From: Tetracladium setigerum
Lineage: Eukaryota; Ascomycota; Leotiomycetes; Helotiales
DNA: 64,000 bases
Assembly: GCA_031472005.1 (NCBI GenBank)
Contig: PZJY01000008.1
Coordinates: forward strand, 1,178,001 to 1,242,000
Reading direction: 5' to 3'
The position numbers were made by a program, and so were the translations under genes. Below the pieces are notes generated by a model. The model had not been told where the DNA came from. It saw only the letters and a program-made list of their open reading frames with translations, and did not search any database. Below, piece by piece: positions 47,130 to 57,107 of the stretch (positions are counted from its first letter, which is position 1; each line of letters opens with the position of its first letter).

Positions 47130-47563
47130 ATGGACAGCTTTAGCGGAAATAGCCTTGCGGGTTCGCCAGACAAAGCGGCTATTATGAACCAGATTCGACA
47201 AGAAGCAGCAATGAACAACGCCCGCCAACTGATCGAGGTAATGGCCTTCCATGCGCCTTTTCCTTTTCCAATTTATTTCAGCCTTCATAGCTAAACCCCT
47301 ACCTAGAAAGTAAACGAACACTGCTTCGACAAATGCGTACCCAAACCTGGCGCATCCCTATCCGTGAGTAACCACAGCCCCAGCCTGAACCTGGCTATAT
47401 TCTGCAAGATGGAATCTGACCCCCCAAATAGAGCGGAGAAACGACCTGCTTTACACAGTGCATGGAGAAGTACATGTCGGCGTGGAATACGGTCAACAAG
47501 TCGTATATTGGGCGCCTACAGGCGGAATCAGGGAAGAGTGCGAGCAATGGAGGCATGTTTTAG
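47130..47563 (+). CDS. TIM13: mitochondrial small Tim chaperone Tim13, 98 aa
   Basis: Exons 47130-47237, 47307-47363 and 47432-47563, with GT-AG introns. The protein has the small-Tim twin CX3C signature: CFDKC and CFTQC, 14 residues apart (KVNEHCFDKCVPKPGAS and GETTCFTQCMEKYMSAW). The N-terminus contains AAIMNQIRQEAAMNNARQL. With Tim8 it forms a hexameric chaperone in the intermembrane space that passes hydrophobic precursors to TIM22 or the outer membrane. Length fits the family. It runs head-to-head with the lectin gene. Tim8/9/10 are the alternatives, but the N-terminal sequence suits Tim13. Confidence 0.92.
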
Positions 47564-47959
47564 AGGAATGGGCTTAAAAAGGGAGGAACGCATTGATGCG
47601 GACGGAATGTATGATACTAGACGCTCAATTGGGATGCCGTGTATGATAGATAGGCCATTGCAAGATGGGCCAGCATCCGTTTGACGGGAGAGCGGATGCT
47701 GAATTCTACCTCTTCAAAGCGAGGAGCAGCTCGCAGAATTGTACAGTACAATAAGGCTTCAAATCACGACACAAACTGTGAAAACCACCACTTAGTTGGA
47801 CGACCTTGAGTCTTCATTTCCTATTTACAGGATTCGTTTCATCATTCATAACATCATGTTCCTAGTGTGGCTCCATGCAGACACGACAATTTCCCAAACC
47901 CGCAATGCTTCCTCCCTGCTTAACAATGTGCATAACAACCTGCATAACAATTTCTGTGT
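47564..47959. other. convergent intergenic region
   Basis: 3' flanks of TIM13 and the PHD-finger gene. Contains GTACAGTAC at 47741-47749. Confidence 0.4.
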
Positions 47960-49672
47960 TCACTGCCCAGCAACTTCTCCTTTGGCGAGAACGAGAACAG
48001 GGATATAGAGAACCTCACCACCATCTGACTTGTCCCACGTTAGCTTGACGAGCTTCAGAAACTCGAGGTAATCGGCTTCTGCGGTAGGGCGAGCAATTTC
48101 TAAGTAACCTCCAATAGCCTCAAAACGAATCAGGATCCTGTGTATCTGGGCATCACTGGGCGAAAGGAATTTTGCTGGCCATGTTTTGGCACACCCATGA
48201 AAGAGATCCCAGACATCACCGCTTGATGGGAGTTCCATAAGACGGATGACGGGCTCCTCGACCAATCTGATGGCTAGCTTCGTGCCGTTGACCGGAATTT
48301 GCGAGGCAATCGCCATTGCGGATGTGACACTTGGGGACGATGAGTGAACGGGTCCGGACGTAGCTGGTGTTTCCGTACTATTTGTCCGAGATGTAGTATC
48401 ATCCAGCGAGAACTTTGCCGCACTGATAGTTGGGGTAGGACTAGGGGTTTCCGTGCCGTTTACTCGATGAGTCAGGTCGGTCGAGATTCTTGATAACCTA
48501 GCAATGACGCTAGAGCCTTTTTTAGATATACGAGAACTCCCATCAATATTGAGAGGGCGGGTTGAGCGGCCCACAGAGGCAGTGGGATTAAGGATTTCTG
48601 TGCTGTTCATCAGGGAGCCGTCGAAGGAGAGCCTTTGTCGTTTTGCCGATGCAACAGGCTCTGGAAATTCTGTGGTCTCGAGGACAGAAAGCGGCGAGGA
48701 GCTCTGTCGTTTGGTAGAATGACGACGACCTGGTGTGAGGATTGGGGGCGTTGATGTCTTGGATACGGATGCATCTTCCACTTTGGCCTTCTGGGAGGCT
48801 TTGACGCGCTTCCTGCCTGCTTTGGGTTTGTTGTTCAGGCCTGCCTCTTTACAAGGGGGACAAAACCAAGACTCGGGGTCGAGTGGAAGGGGAAAGATGT
48901 TGCAGCAGCGCTGATGATGGCCGATCTCTGGAGCTGGTTAACATGAGCCACTTTGAGTAGACGGTTGACTTTACCACAATTATCACACTATTTGAAATCA
49001 GCAAAGGGTATATGTGGTAAGGCTCTGATTCTTGCACTTACATATACAATATCATTGCCCTCGGTAACCTCCCCCGAGCCACAATCTTCACAGTCAAGTG
49101 AGGTGAAAGTACTCCAAAGAACTGCATCGCCCAGAAAGATCTTGCTGACGAAGAATGAATCGCGGCTCAAGCTAAGACAAAGTAAGTGAATGGGTAGTGA
49201 TTACCTCGTCCACACTTGCTCCAACATTTTTGAGGAGATGGGCACGAAGCACACGAGGATAAGGAAGGAGCAGCACCGACCTTTCGACTAAGAGGGCCAT
49301 TCCATTGCGAATGAGAGGCTGGTCCGTTGTCGACATCCATATCAAGCGATCTTCAGCAAAGCTCGAGGAATAGCCTTTGCGGTCGGGAATGAGCAGTGGA
49401 AAGAAGAGAATCCCACCTTTACACTTCACGAGAAACTCGTCAATCAAGCCATTAAATTTGGGTGTAAAGGATTCGGGATCACTGGCACGACGGACTCTGA
49501 TAGCATTGAAATCATTGGCCTGGCCCCTTGACTTGTGGAATGCGGTCAGATGGGAGACGGCGTAGATGATCTCCCGGTGCACCTGATTGCTGTAGAGAAT
49601 GCGCAAAAGTTTACAGCACTTCTCCATGGGCTGAGGTTGCTTGATGAAATCTTCAATCGTGGGTCCCGCCAT
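47960..49672 (-). CDS. PHD-finger protein, unknown role
   Basis: The start at 49672 gives MAGPTIEDFIKQPQPMEKC and a 156-residue helical N-terminal domain (exon 49672-49205). The second exon ends at 49042, followed by a 13-nt microexon (48987-48975) and the last exon (48934-47960). Splicing builds a C4HC3 zinc finger: SLDCEDCGSG ... VYCDNCAPEIGHHQRCC ... SWFCPPCKEAG. A basic, Ser/Thr-rich linker follows (GRKRVKASQKAK), then a C-terminal conserved block (VWDLFHGCAKTWPAKFLSP, ADYLEFLKLVKLTW). PHD fingers commonly read histone tails, so a nuclear chromatin role is likely. The exon 1-2 junction is unresolved: from donor 49204 a CTTAG acceptor gives the wrong frame, while an AAG acceptor before IFLGDAVLW keeps it. 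The 40-bp intron before the last exon is unusually short. Confidence 0.7.
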
Positions 49673-50767
49673 CGTGATGTCGAGGCGCGCCGAAGCGCGG
49701 GGTGGTGGTGGGTGAGTGGCTGATTATTTTGATGTTGTGAAGACGGACTCGGTCGGCCACTGCCGACAGCTGGTGGGAATATATCTTCATATGACAAGCC
49801 TTGAGTCGGGGCCAAGCCCGAGCGCCACTAACAGCCAACAACCATGAAAATGTATGTCACCTGCTGCAGCTGCAGTCTTCCCAAATAGGAAGGATTGAGC
49901 CAGCGCTTAAATTAATGATAAAGACATGAAGACATGTGCATATCCTGTACGGAGGACTGTACAGTAGGTGGTATGGGGGACACACTGAGAAGTCATCAAA
50001 GATCTCTTGGGTCACCCACCGACTGTAATCCTACCTATTTTCTATCCGCCTTTTAGACATACAGTCGACATGAGGAGCCTACCCACCTCGACATGTGACA
50101 TAGCTAATGCGAGTTGCATATGAAAATTATGTTTGTTTGTTTTTTGCGTCCCAAAGATGGTTTCTTTCCAAGGCAACTCGTTCCACGGCTATGGCCAGAA
50201 AAGAATTTTGAGCTGCGGGGTCCGAGGTCTTCGAGATGAGACATTGTTGAGAAGCATCGCAAATAACTGCCGGCGTCCCTCCCCCCCCCTCCTCTCGTCA
50301 ACCACCACCACCACTCTCGGCAATTATGAAGATCTGATGTACAAGGGGCAGGTAGGTAAGGTAGGTAGATATACCTTACCAGGCGTCGCTCAATACATCA
50401 GGCTGCACCTGCTTTGCTCTCAGCTTGACCTGACTGTGATAAAACTCCACGAATTTCCTTTTAGCAGAATGCAACCTTCAGGAAAGGTCCCAAGAAATCC
50501 AACTACTGTTGCTGTCGTTGCCATTTCACGAATATTGCCCGACTGGAAGCTCTAGCAGGTGATCCAGCATGGTGTTTTGTTGGCGAAATCTAAGAACAAG
50601 TCCTGATTGTGAAATTTATTCATTGGTCGTTCTCATTTGAGGGATCCATTGTTGCTTGCTACATCCAGATGGATGTGGCGGGGAAAGCAGTATCATCAGG
50701 ATGCTTGCTTCGCTACCTACTCGTCGCGGTACGATGGGTTGTCCTTTGTGTGGCATAGGAATACCAA
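49673..50767. other. intergenic
   Basis: Promoter side of the PHD gene and 3' flank of the NSRP1-like gene. Has GTAC-rich sequence at 49945-49964, a long C run at about 50281-50290 and GGTA repeats at 50351-50368. No supportable gene. Confidence 0.4.
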
Positions 50768-51958
50768 TTACTCTCCCCTCTTCTTTGCCTCCTCCGCCTC
50801 CCTCTTCCGAATCAGGTATCGCTCCTTCGCACTCATGATATCTCCCTCTGTCTTGCGGCTCTTGGAAGCCCTCTCCACCTTTTGCCTCTCCTCTTCATCC
50901 TCCTCCAAAGCTCGTTTCGTCGCCTGCTCGAGTTGAGCTTCCATCATCCGAGATTGTCTTTCTCGCATCGCCTGCTTCCCTCCACCGGCGCCAACAAACC
51001 CTGGGCCGCCAGAGTTGCTTGGTTTGGAGTTGCCACGAGGTACAACGGTGGTTGCGGTCTTTGCTTTGGGTATGATGTTCAGACCTCCCTTTAGCAACTG
51101 TCTCTTATCCACAACTTGTCCCTCATCGTTCAGAGCAATAGAATCGGCTGCCTTCTCGTTGATCTCGCGGGCGATGTCCGCCTCGGTTTTTTCTCTCTCC
51201 TGCTCATCCTCTTCTACTGGACCTTTCTTGAGTCTTTCCTGGACAGCTTTGACGACCTCCGCATGCCTTTGCTCTCCCTTCTCGAGCATATTCTTGTAGA
51301 AATTAGTCATACCCGTCCCCTTGTTTTTCTTCGCCTCCCGTTCCTCTCGTAGCTTCTCCTCCTCCTCTATCCTTCGGTTGTCCTCTTGCTGCTTTTTGTA
51401 TGCCGAAGTAACAAACTTCTCCTTGTCTGCGAACTCGTCCCCTTCGGCCTCTCGATCCCTAGCTAGCTTTTTCTCCTCCGCAATTGTAGAATCGCGCTTT
51501 CGCACAGCCGCCGCATCCAATAAACTCTTCATATATTTGGGTTTGCGTTCCCTATCTTCCTGCGTAACCTTCTTTTCGGGCCGGAATGAGTCGTAGACCG
51601 CGTCAAATTCGTAAATGTTCGGATCCAACTCTTCGGCATTCTTTGCATGCTGTTTTGAGGTGAAGGATTCAGAGAGATCTCCGAATGCGCCAGTAGGGAC
51701 TTGCTTCAGGGGATTGAGCTTGAGCTTCCCTTTACTAGGTTGGCTGACCCCTCCACTCCGTACGGGTTTTGAGGGCATGGTGCTGTTCGAAAGTCCTCCA
51801 AATTCCCCAATCTCCTCGACTCCATTCTCACCAGCTTTGGCTTCCTCCTCTGAATCATCATCATCGTTAAATAGCGCCTTTCGTCGTTGAGGGGGTGCTG
51901 CCTTTCCATTGGTTTTTTTCGTGAGATTTAGACCATAGGACAATCCCTTACTAGACAT
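50768..51958 (-). CDS. NSRP1-like nuclear speckle splicing-regulatory protein, 396 aa
   Basis: Intact single exon. The N-terminus SSKGLSYGLNLTKK is typical of the family, followed by an acidic patch (FNDDDDSEEEAK). The conserved NSRP1 domain spans about residues 105-245: NIYEFDAVYDSFRPEKK, KPKYMKSLLDAAAVRKRD, EKFVTSAYKKQQEDNR and GTGMTNFYKNMLEKGE, largely coiled coil. The C-terminal half is Lys/Glu/Arg-rich, ending in a basic helical tail. Human NSRP1 binds RNA and affects alternative splicing; a nuclear splicing-linked role is inferred here. It lies head-to-head with the NFKBIL1-like gene, 325 bp apart. Confidence 0.88.
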   Translation of the reverse strand: MSSKGLSYGLNLTKKTNGKAAPPQRRKALFNDDDDSEEEAKAGENGVEEIGEFGGLSNSTMPSKPVRSGGVSQPSKGKLKLNPLKQVPTGAFGDLSESFTSKQHAKNAEELDPNIYEFDAVYDSFRPEKKVTQEDRERKPKYMKSLLDAAAVRKRDSTIAEEKKLARDREAEGDEFADKEKFVTSAYKKQQEDNRRIEEEEKLREEREAKKNKGTGMTNFYKNMLEKGEQRHAEVVKAVQERLKKGPVEEDEQEREKTEADIAREINEKAADSIALNDEGQVVDKRQLLKGGLNIIPKAKTATTVVPRGNSKPSNSGGPGFVGAGGGKQAMRERQSRMMEAQLEQATKRALEEDEEERQKVERASKSRKTEGDIMSAKERYLIRKREAEEAKKRGE

Positions 51959-52283
51959 CTTGATTGAAAACTGGCGATGGATTCAAAGAACAACGTTTGG
52001 TGATGGTGTAACTTGCGAAATCTGGCGGACCGACCCTACTGTAAAGGGGTGCAAGAAGAAGTGGTGGAGCCGAACGCGAGCAAGCGGCCGCATTTCGTCA
52101 CCAAGCAGATTATTATTCAGAACTTCAGACGGCACCACAGCCTTGCCCTTGCTGGCTCAATTCACCTCCACTCCCGCCATTTGTTTGTGGAAGCAGAATC
52201 ACACTTCACCTTACCACGCTTAGTCGGCTAAGGGTAAGGTTACTCCACAAACACTCGTTTGGGAGTTATTCAACAACACGAAC
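51959..52283. promoter_or_regulatory. compact bidirectional promoter, NSRP1-like / NFKBIL1-like
   Basis: 325 bp between two divergent ATGs, with no open frame of note and no obvious TATA box. Shared control of two nuclear RNA-related genes is inferred from layout only. Confidence 0.45.
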
Positions 52284-53258
52284 ATGGCATCGTTGGAAGA
52301 GAATTCCTTGGGGGGCGGAGGTGAGCACGATAGAGAGAAAGTCCATGCCGACGGATCGACTTCGAAGTTTCGATTTAAGTCGAAGAGAAGAGATCGTAGC
52401 GAGCGAGAGGAACTTCGTGGCTCCCCAGAACAGACATCAGAAAGGCGCCGCCATCGCCACCACCATCGAAGCAAGAGACGACGACGATCAACCACCAGTG
52501 AGCAACCCTCTTGCGATAAAAGCAACCCATCAAGGAACTCCCCTCAGCAGCAAGTCGACCCTGACGTAGCTTTCAGAGAGAGTCTATTCGATGCAATGGC
52601 AGATGATGAGGGAGCTCAGTATTGGGAGGGAGTCTACGGTCAACCCATCCACCACTATTCCGATATCAAGACAAGCCCAACCGGCAAGCTGGAGCGTATG
52701 ACAGATGATGAATACGCAGCCTTTGTTCGGGCGAAGATGTACGAGAAAACGCATCAACATTTGGTCGAGGAGAAGGCTCAGAGAGACGCGGCTAGAAAGG
52801 AAAGGGAGCAAAGAGCGAAAGAGGCTAGGAAGGAGGAGCGTGCGGCTGATAGTTTCAGGAAGAAGGTAGAGGAGAGTCTCAAGAGAGGGCAGGAACGAAA
52901 ATCACAGAAGACATGGCTGGAAAAGTGGAATCGGTACGTTGAGAAATGGGAGTATCTTAATGGTGCTGGCTCGACGAACAAGGTGTTTATTGCCTCCATT
53001 CCCTGGCCGGTGGAGAGCGGGCAGCGAAAAGATGTCTCGAAGAAGGAAATCGAGCGCTTCTTCCTCTACGCACCTACATCAGGCCAACCGACGGAGGCAC
53101 AACTGGGGAAGGTTCTGAAGCTGGAGAGAGTGAGGTGGCATCCAGACAAGATCCAACAGAAGCTCGGAGGGCAGGAGGTCAGCGAAGACATCATACAGGC
53201 TGTCACTGAGGTGTTCCAGGTCATCGACCAGATGTGGGCGGAGTTTCGAGATCGCTAA
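52284..53258 (+). CDS. NFKBIL1-like protein, 324 aa
   Basis: Intact single exon from ATG 52284. The N-terminal third is strongly basic with Arg/His runs (RRRHRHHHRSKRRRR). Then come AMADDEGAQYWEGVYGQPIH, a Glu/Arg/Lys-rich coiled coil (about residues 135-215), KTWLEKWNRYVEKWEYL, and the C-terminal signature LERVRWHPDKIQQKLGGQ, resembling the J-domain-like HPDK motif seen in NFKBIL1 relatives. The metazoan ankyrin repeats are absent, as in other fungal members. Human NFKBIL1 has been linked to splicing, which fits pairing with the NSRP1-like gene, but the function here is inference. Confidence 0.82.
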   Translation: MASLEENSLGGGGEHDREKVHADGSTSKFRFKSKRRDRSEREELRGSPEQTSERRRHRHHHRSKRRRRSTTSEQPSCDKSNPSRNSPQQQVDPDVAFRESLFDAMADDEGAQYWEGVYGQPIHHYSDIKTSPTGKLERMTDDEYAAFVRAKMYEKTHQHLVEEKAQRDAARKEREQRAKEARKEERAADSFRKKVEESLKRGQERKSQKTWLEKWNRYVEKWEYLNGAGSTNKVFIASIPWPVESGQRKDVSKKEIERFFLYAPTSGQPTEAQLGKVLKLERVRWHPDKIQQKLGGQEVSEDIIQAVTEVFQVIDQMWAEFRDR

Positions 53259-53755
53259 ACAGGAAGAGGATTGCAATAATCTGGGAAACAACCAACACAG
53301 CAACGGTGTTTATTGGGGGCACGATATCACATCCCGGCGTGACGTTAAAGGGCGTTATCGAGCTGCGTGCGAATGCATTCTTAGTTGGTGAGGTAATCTT
53401 GCCCAATGGTGTGAGAGCAAGGGAGCGCCTTTGTATTCTCCAGGGATAGAGGGAACACGAGGTCCTAGCATGATGATGTTCGCAACAATGCTTGCTTGTT
53501 ATATGCTCGCTCACATTGATTGTTACTTACGGGTAGGTCTCTCCTTGTTGTACCTTTCCTTTCGTAGGACGACCGCATGAACACCTAACCATTCTGGCCC
53601 GAGTCACGGCGGTGGCTGTTTTTTTGTTTTTTTGGGATACAGGAGTGCAGCAAGTCATGGGCAAAGCCAATATCAATCCCTTCTTAGAGGACTATGGACA
53701 CTCGTAGAAGCTGCTGAGGAGCAGAGTTGTGGAGGGTAGCGAGGCAGCATAATCA

Positions 53756-53830
53756 CTATCATTATGATTATGATTATGATGATACTTACAGTATAACAAT
53801 AATAGTAATAATAATAACAATAATAATACT
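53756..53830 (+). repeat. imperfect A/T-rich trinucleotide microsatellite
   Basis: Runs of GATTAT, AATAAT and AACAAT units. Low complexity, not coding. Confidence 0.75.
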
Positions 53831-54601
53831 GATGAGGATTGAGTTCTATGGAGGGCAAGAACTCGGACTCGGATGAAGAGGTTGTCTGTCCGCAAACAAG
53901 TATATGCAGCTACTTTTGACTAGCAGTAAGGTAGTGAGTGAGTGGAGTGGGGTTGGTCACCAGAGCGGAGCGGGGTTGGGTTCATGGATGGAGCGAGCTG
54001 CCCTTTGACCTTTCTTATCAGGTGGCGGCCATCGATCGCATCAAGGTATGTAACAAATAGTACTCTTATATACCATTGAGTGGTAGGTAGAGGGTAGAAG
54101 GTAGAAGGAAGGTGGGTAGTCAATTGAAATTGGAACAATAATAATCATCATAATAGGTACTCAAGAAAGGACTCTCACTCCTTCGTCTGATGATGCTCTA
54201 AATTAAAGTAACATCTTGACTACTACCTCCCTCTCCTATCTACCTATCTACCCTCCAAGTATAAGTATAAGGGGTAATTGTAACTACTTGTAATCATCAT
54301 TCATCTTTCTACTACCAGTCCAGTGGAATACTTACCTACCTTGGCTGCCCCTGTTGTTCTGTATTCCATCCAGTCTTTCCGATTCTTGCTGTCCCAAAGA
54401 TCTGGCAACCCCACAGCCCACCAGCCTCTCTCTCTCTCCCTCCCTCGCTCTCTCCCTTCGCCTGCCAATAATCTTTTCCCCCTCCTCCCCTCCTCCCTCG
54501 CCCATCCCCCCTCTCCGTCTCCTCCCCTCACGACGACAACGACCCAGTCCGGAATTCTCACAATTCTCACAACTCTCAGAAGTCCAAATACTCTCTCCCT
54601 T

Positions 54602-54631
54602 TCTCTCTCTCTCTCTCTCTATCTCTCTCTC
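54602..54631 (+). repeat. (CT)n tract in the PKA leader
   Basis: A dinucleotide run with one A interruption, within a larger pyrimidine-rich region that often precedes fungal transcription starts. Confidence 0.75.
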
Positions 54632-54843
54632 CCAAATACTCTCCCAAATAATAAATAGAATCTCTCTCTATCAATCGCCAATCGCCAATCTCCCCCCCAC
54701 AGCTCAGCTCTTCTCTTCTCTTCTGCCTCCTTTGTCCTGCGACTGGGTGCTCGCGCTCTCGCTCTCGCTCTCCTCGTCCAAGCTGCCATCGTCGATTTGA
54801 CTGACGGCGGCCGTCTGTCTCTTACTGTGTGAAGTACTTCTTG

Positions 54844-54918
54844 GTAAGTGATATACACCTACCTATGTATCTGTCGCCCACTTGCTGTCTCCAATTGGCC
54901 TGCTTCATTCTGTTCGGT

Positions 54919-54950
<32 letters not shown>

Positions 54951-54980
54951 TGCAACTAGCTGACTTGATCTGATTCACAG
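54844..54980 (+). other. probable 5'-leader intron of the PKA catalytic subunit gene
   Basis: Donor GTAAGT at 54844, branch-like CTGAC at about 54959 and acceptor TTCACAG ending at 54980. The intron would enclose the (AG)14 run at 54923-54950. It is inferred from splice signals only. Confidence 0.45.
54923..54950 (+). repeat. (AG)14 dinucleotide microsatellite
   Basis: A perfect AG run inside the probable leader intron of the PKA gene; useful as a length marker. Confidence 0.85.
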
Positions 54981-55071
54981 TCTGGGTGGTGGTGGCTTCT
55001 TCCTCCCCCAGCCGACCGACCGACCGACAGCCTTTCTTTCCCAATTACCAACCCCCTCGCAACACTCGCCC

Positions 55072-55094
55072 CTCATCATCATCATCATCATCAT
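55072..55094 (+). repeat. (ATC)n trinucleotide tract in the PKA leader
   Basis: Perfect TCA/ATC triplets, upstream of the PKA start and not in its frame. Confidence 0.75.
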
Positions 55095-55521
55095 ACCTTA
55101 AGGGAGAAGAAGTGCCTGTGCCTCACAATCTGGCGACCACTGACTTTCCTCTGCCCCAGGGAGGAAGCGAAGACCTCATTGATGCTGTGCTGGCTGTAAC
55201 CATCCATCCCCAATCGATCAATCTCCATACTTGCGACAAGGAACGAACCACTCACTCACCCATCCCATCCCATCCCATCCCAGTCGTCGTCCGTTCATCA
55301 CCCCGCCTGCAAGCAGCCGTCGCCCATCTTGGCCTGCTCTATTGCTCTGCGCAGCTTGAGACCTTCTAGAAGTCGTCGTTCTCATCGCAAGGCGAGCCCC
55401 ACACTAGCTTGACCAAGGCCTCGCCCTCCTCGTTCTCGTCCTCGTTGTCCAGCCTGCATTGTGAGACTTTGCTAGCCAGACGACCTGTCAACTCGAGATC
55501 ACCAGTCTGCCAAACCTTCAT

Positions 55522-57107
55522 ATGCCGACACTCGGTTTCCTCAAGAAGAAACGGACGAAGGAGTCCCCGCCGGGTCAAAAAGATCTCCCGTCCAGCCAGC
55601 CCACGAGCCCCATCACCCCGACCTCCTCAAAGCCCTTTGATAATCCGATTGACAACGCCTCCACCCACTCCAGCAACCCCCAATCCCATCCCGAACCTCA
55701 TCCCGAGCCCCAGTCCGCGGCAGCTCCCCCTCCCCAATCTACAGACCCCACCAAGGAAGAACGTCCCGCGGCTGTGGCGAGCAACCAGATATGGCACAAA
55801 GTGTAGCCGCCCATCAACAGCAGCACGCCTACCACCCAGCCGATCAGCAGAACCTCCCGAGCATCAATAGTCTCGTCAGCCCCTCGCAACATGACGGTGC
55901 CTCACACTCGGTCCCGAAACCATCTGGCGTCGCGGCGGAGAGTAGCCTCTCGCCTCAACCGGCACAGCAGACAGTGGTGAGGCAGACCAAGGGAAAATAC
56001 TCATTGGGAGACTTTGAGATCTTGAGGACATTGGGAACGGGAAGTTTTGGCCGTGTTCACCTGGTCCAATCCAAGCACAACCAACGCTTCTACGCTGTCA
56101 AGGTGTTGAAGAAACAGCAAGTCGTAAAAATGAAGCAGGTTGAACATACCAATGATGAGCGGAAGATGCTGCAAGAAGTCAAGCATCCCTTCCTCATCAC
56201 TCTCTGGGGCACTTTTCAGGACTCCAGGAATCTCTACATGGTGATGGATTTCGTTGAAGGGGGAGAGCTGTTTTCACTTCTGCGCAAGTCACAGGTAAGG
56301 CGCAGGCCGTTCCACAAAGGAGGGTGTTGCTTGCTAACAAGTCGCTCAGAGATTCCCAAATCCCGTGGCTAAGTTTTACGCTGCGGAAGTCACTCTTGCT
56401 TTAGAATATCTCCACTCAAAACACATCATTTACCGTGACTTGAAGCCGGAGAATCTGTTGCTTGATCGTCATGGCCATTTGAAGATCACAGATTTCGGTT
56501 TCGCCAAGAAGGTTCCAGATATCACCTGGACTCTGTGCGGAACGCCAGATTATCTAGCTCCAGAAGTTGTATCTAGTAAAGGATACAACAAGTCCGTTGA
56601 TTGGTATGTATATATGGCATGGATTTCCAGTGAATAGTTCTAATTCCCTCCAAGGTGGTCCTTAGGAATCCTGATCTTTGAAATGCTGTGTGGTTTCACA
56701 CCTTTCTGGGATGGTGGCTCACCAATGAAAATCTACGAGAACATTCTCAAAGGGCGTGTGAAGTACCCACCTTATATCCATCCAGATGCACAGGATTTGC
56801 TCCAAAGACTTATCACTGCTGATCTCACCAAACGACTTGGAAATCTCCACGGAGGCTCCGAAGATGTTAAGAATCACCAATGGTTTGCCGAGGTCACATG
56901 GGAGAGGTTAGCGAAAAAAGATATTGACGCTCCATATGTCCCTCCGGTCAAGGCTGGTGTTGGTGATGCAAGTCAATTCGACAAGTACCCAGAAGAGACC
57001 GAGGCATATGGTCAAAATGGCCATGACGAGTAAGTTCCCCCAATCCTAGACGAGTGAAGTTCCGGCTAATGATTCCAGACACGCCGATAAGTTCCTGGAT
57101 TTCTAGT
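55522..57107 (+). CDS. cAMP-dependent protein kinase catalytic subunit (one apparent frameshift)
   Basis: AGC-family Ser/Thr kinase released from its regulatory subunit by cAMP. Exons: 55522-56294, 56350-56603, 56655-57029 and 57080-57107. The N-terminal extension starts MPTLGFLKKKRTKESPP. The kinase domain starts near residue 160 with the glycine loop LGTGSFGRVHLV, Lys in YAVKVLKK, catalytic loop YRDLKPEN, DFG (TDFGFAKK), activation-loop Thr in TLCGTPDYLAPE and SVDWWSLG. The C-terminal hydrophobic motif FLDF comes from the tiny last exon. Intron 2 ends in AAG (CTCCAAG). Around 55789-55792 (cagatatgg) a -1 shift is required from SNQI to MAQSVAAHQQQ; one added base gives 476 aa. Alternatively translation could begin at ATG 55791, but the upstream frame has the family's N-terminus. 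Confidence 0.93.

Larger units (their letters stand above)
53259..55521. other. intergenic and long PKA leader rich in simple repeats
   Basis: About 2.3 kb with no supportable gene. Holds A/T-rich trinucleotide runs (53756-53830), GGTA/TACC tracts (54083-54120, 54229-54255), CT-rich sequence (54420-54640), a probable leader intron (54844-54980), (GACC)n at about 55010-55028, (ATC)n at 55072-55094 and CCCAT repeats at 55259-55282. Confidence 0.45.

Noticed and set aside
55789..55792. Programmed frameshifting in PKA, BUD4 or TTI1
   Set aside because: Sites lack slippery heptamers with downstream structure, occur in many unrelated genes and share a single missing base, so error is simpler.
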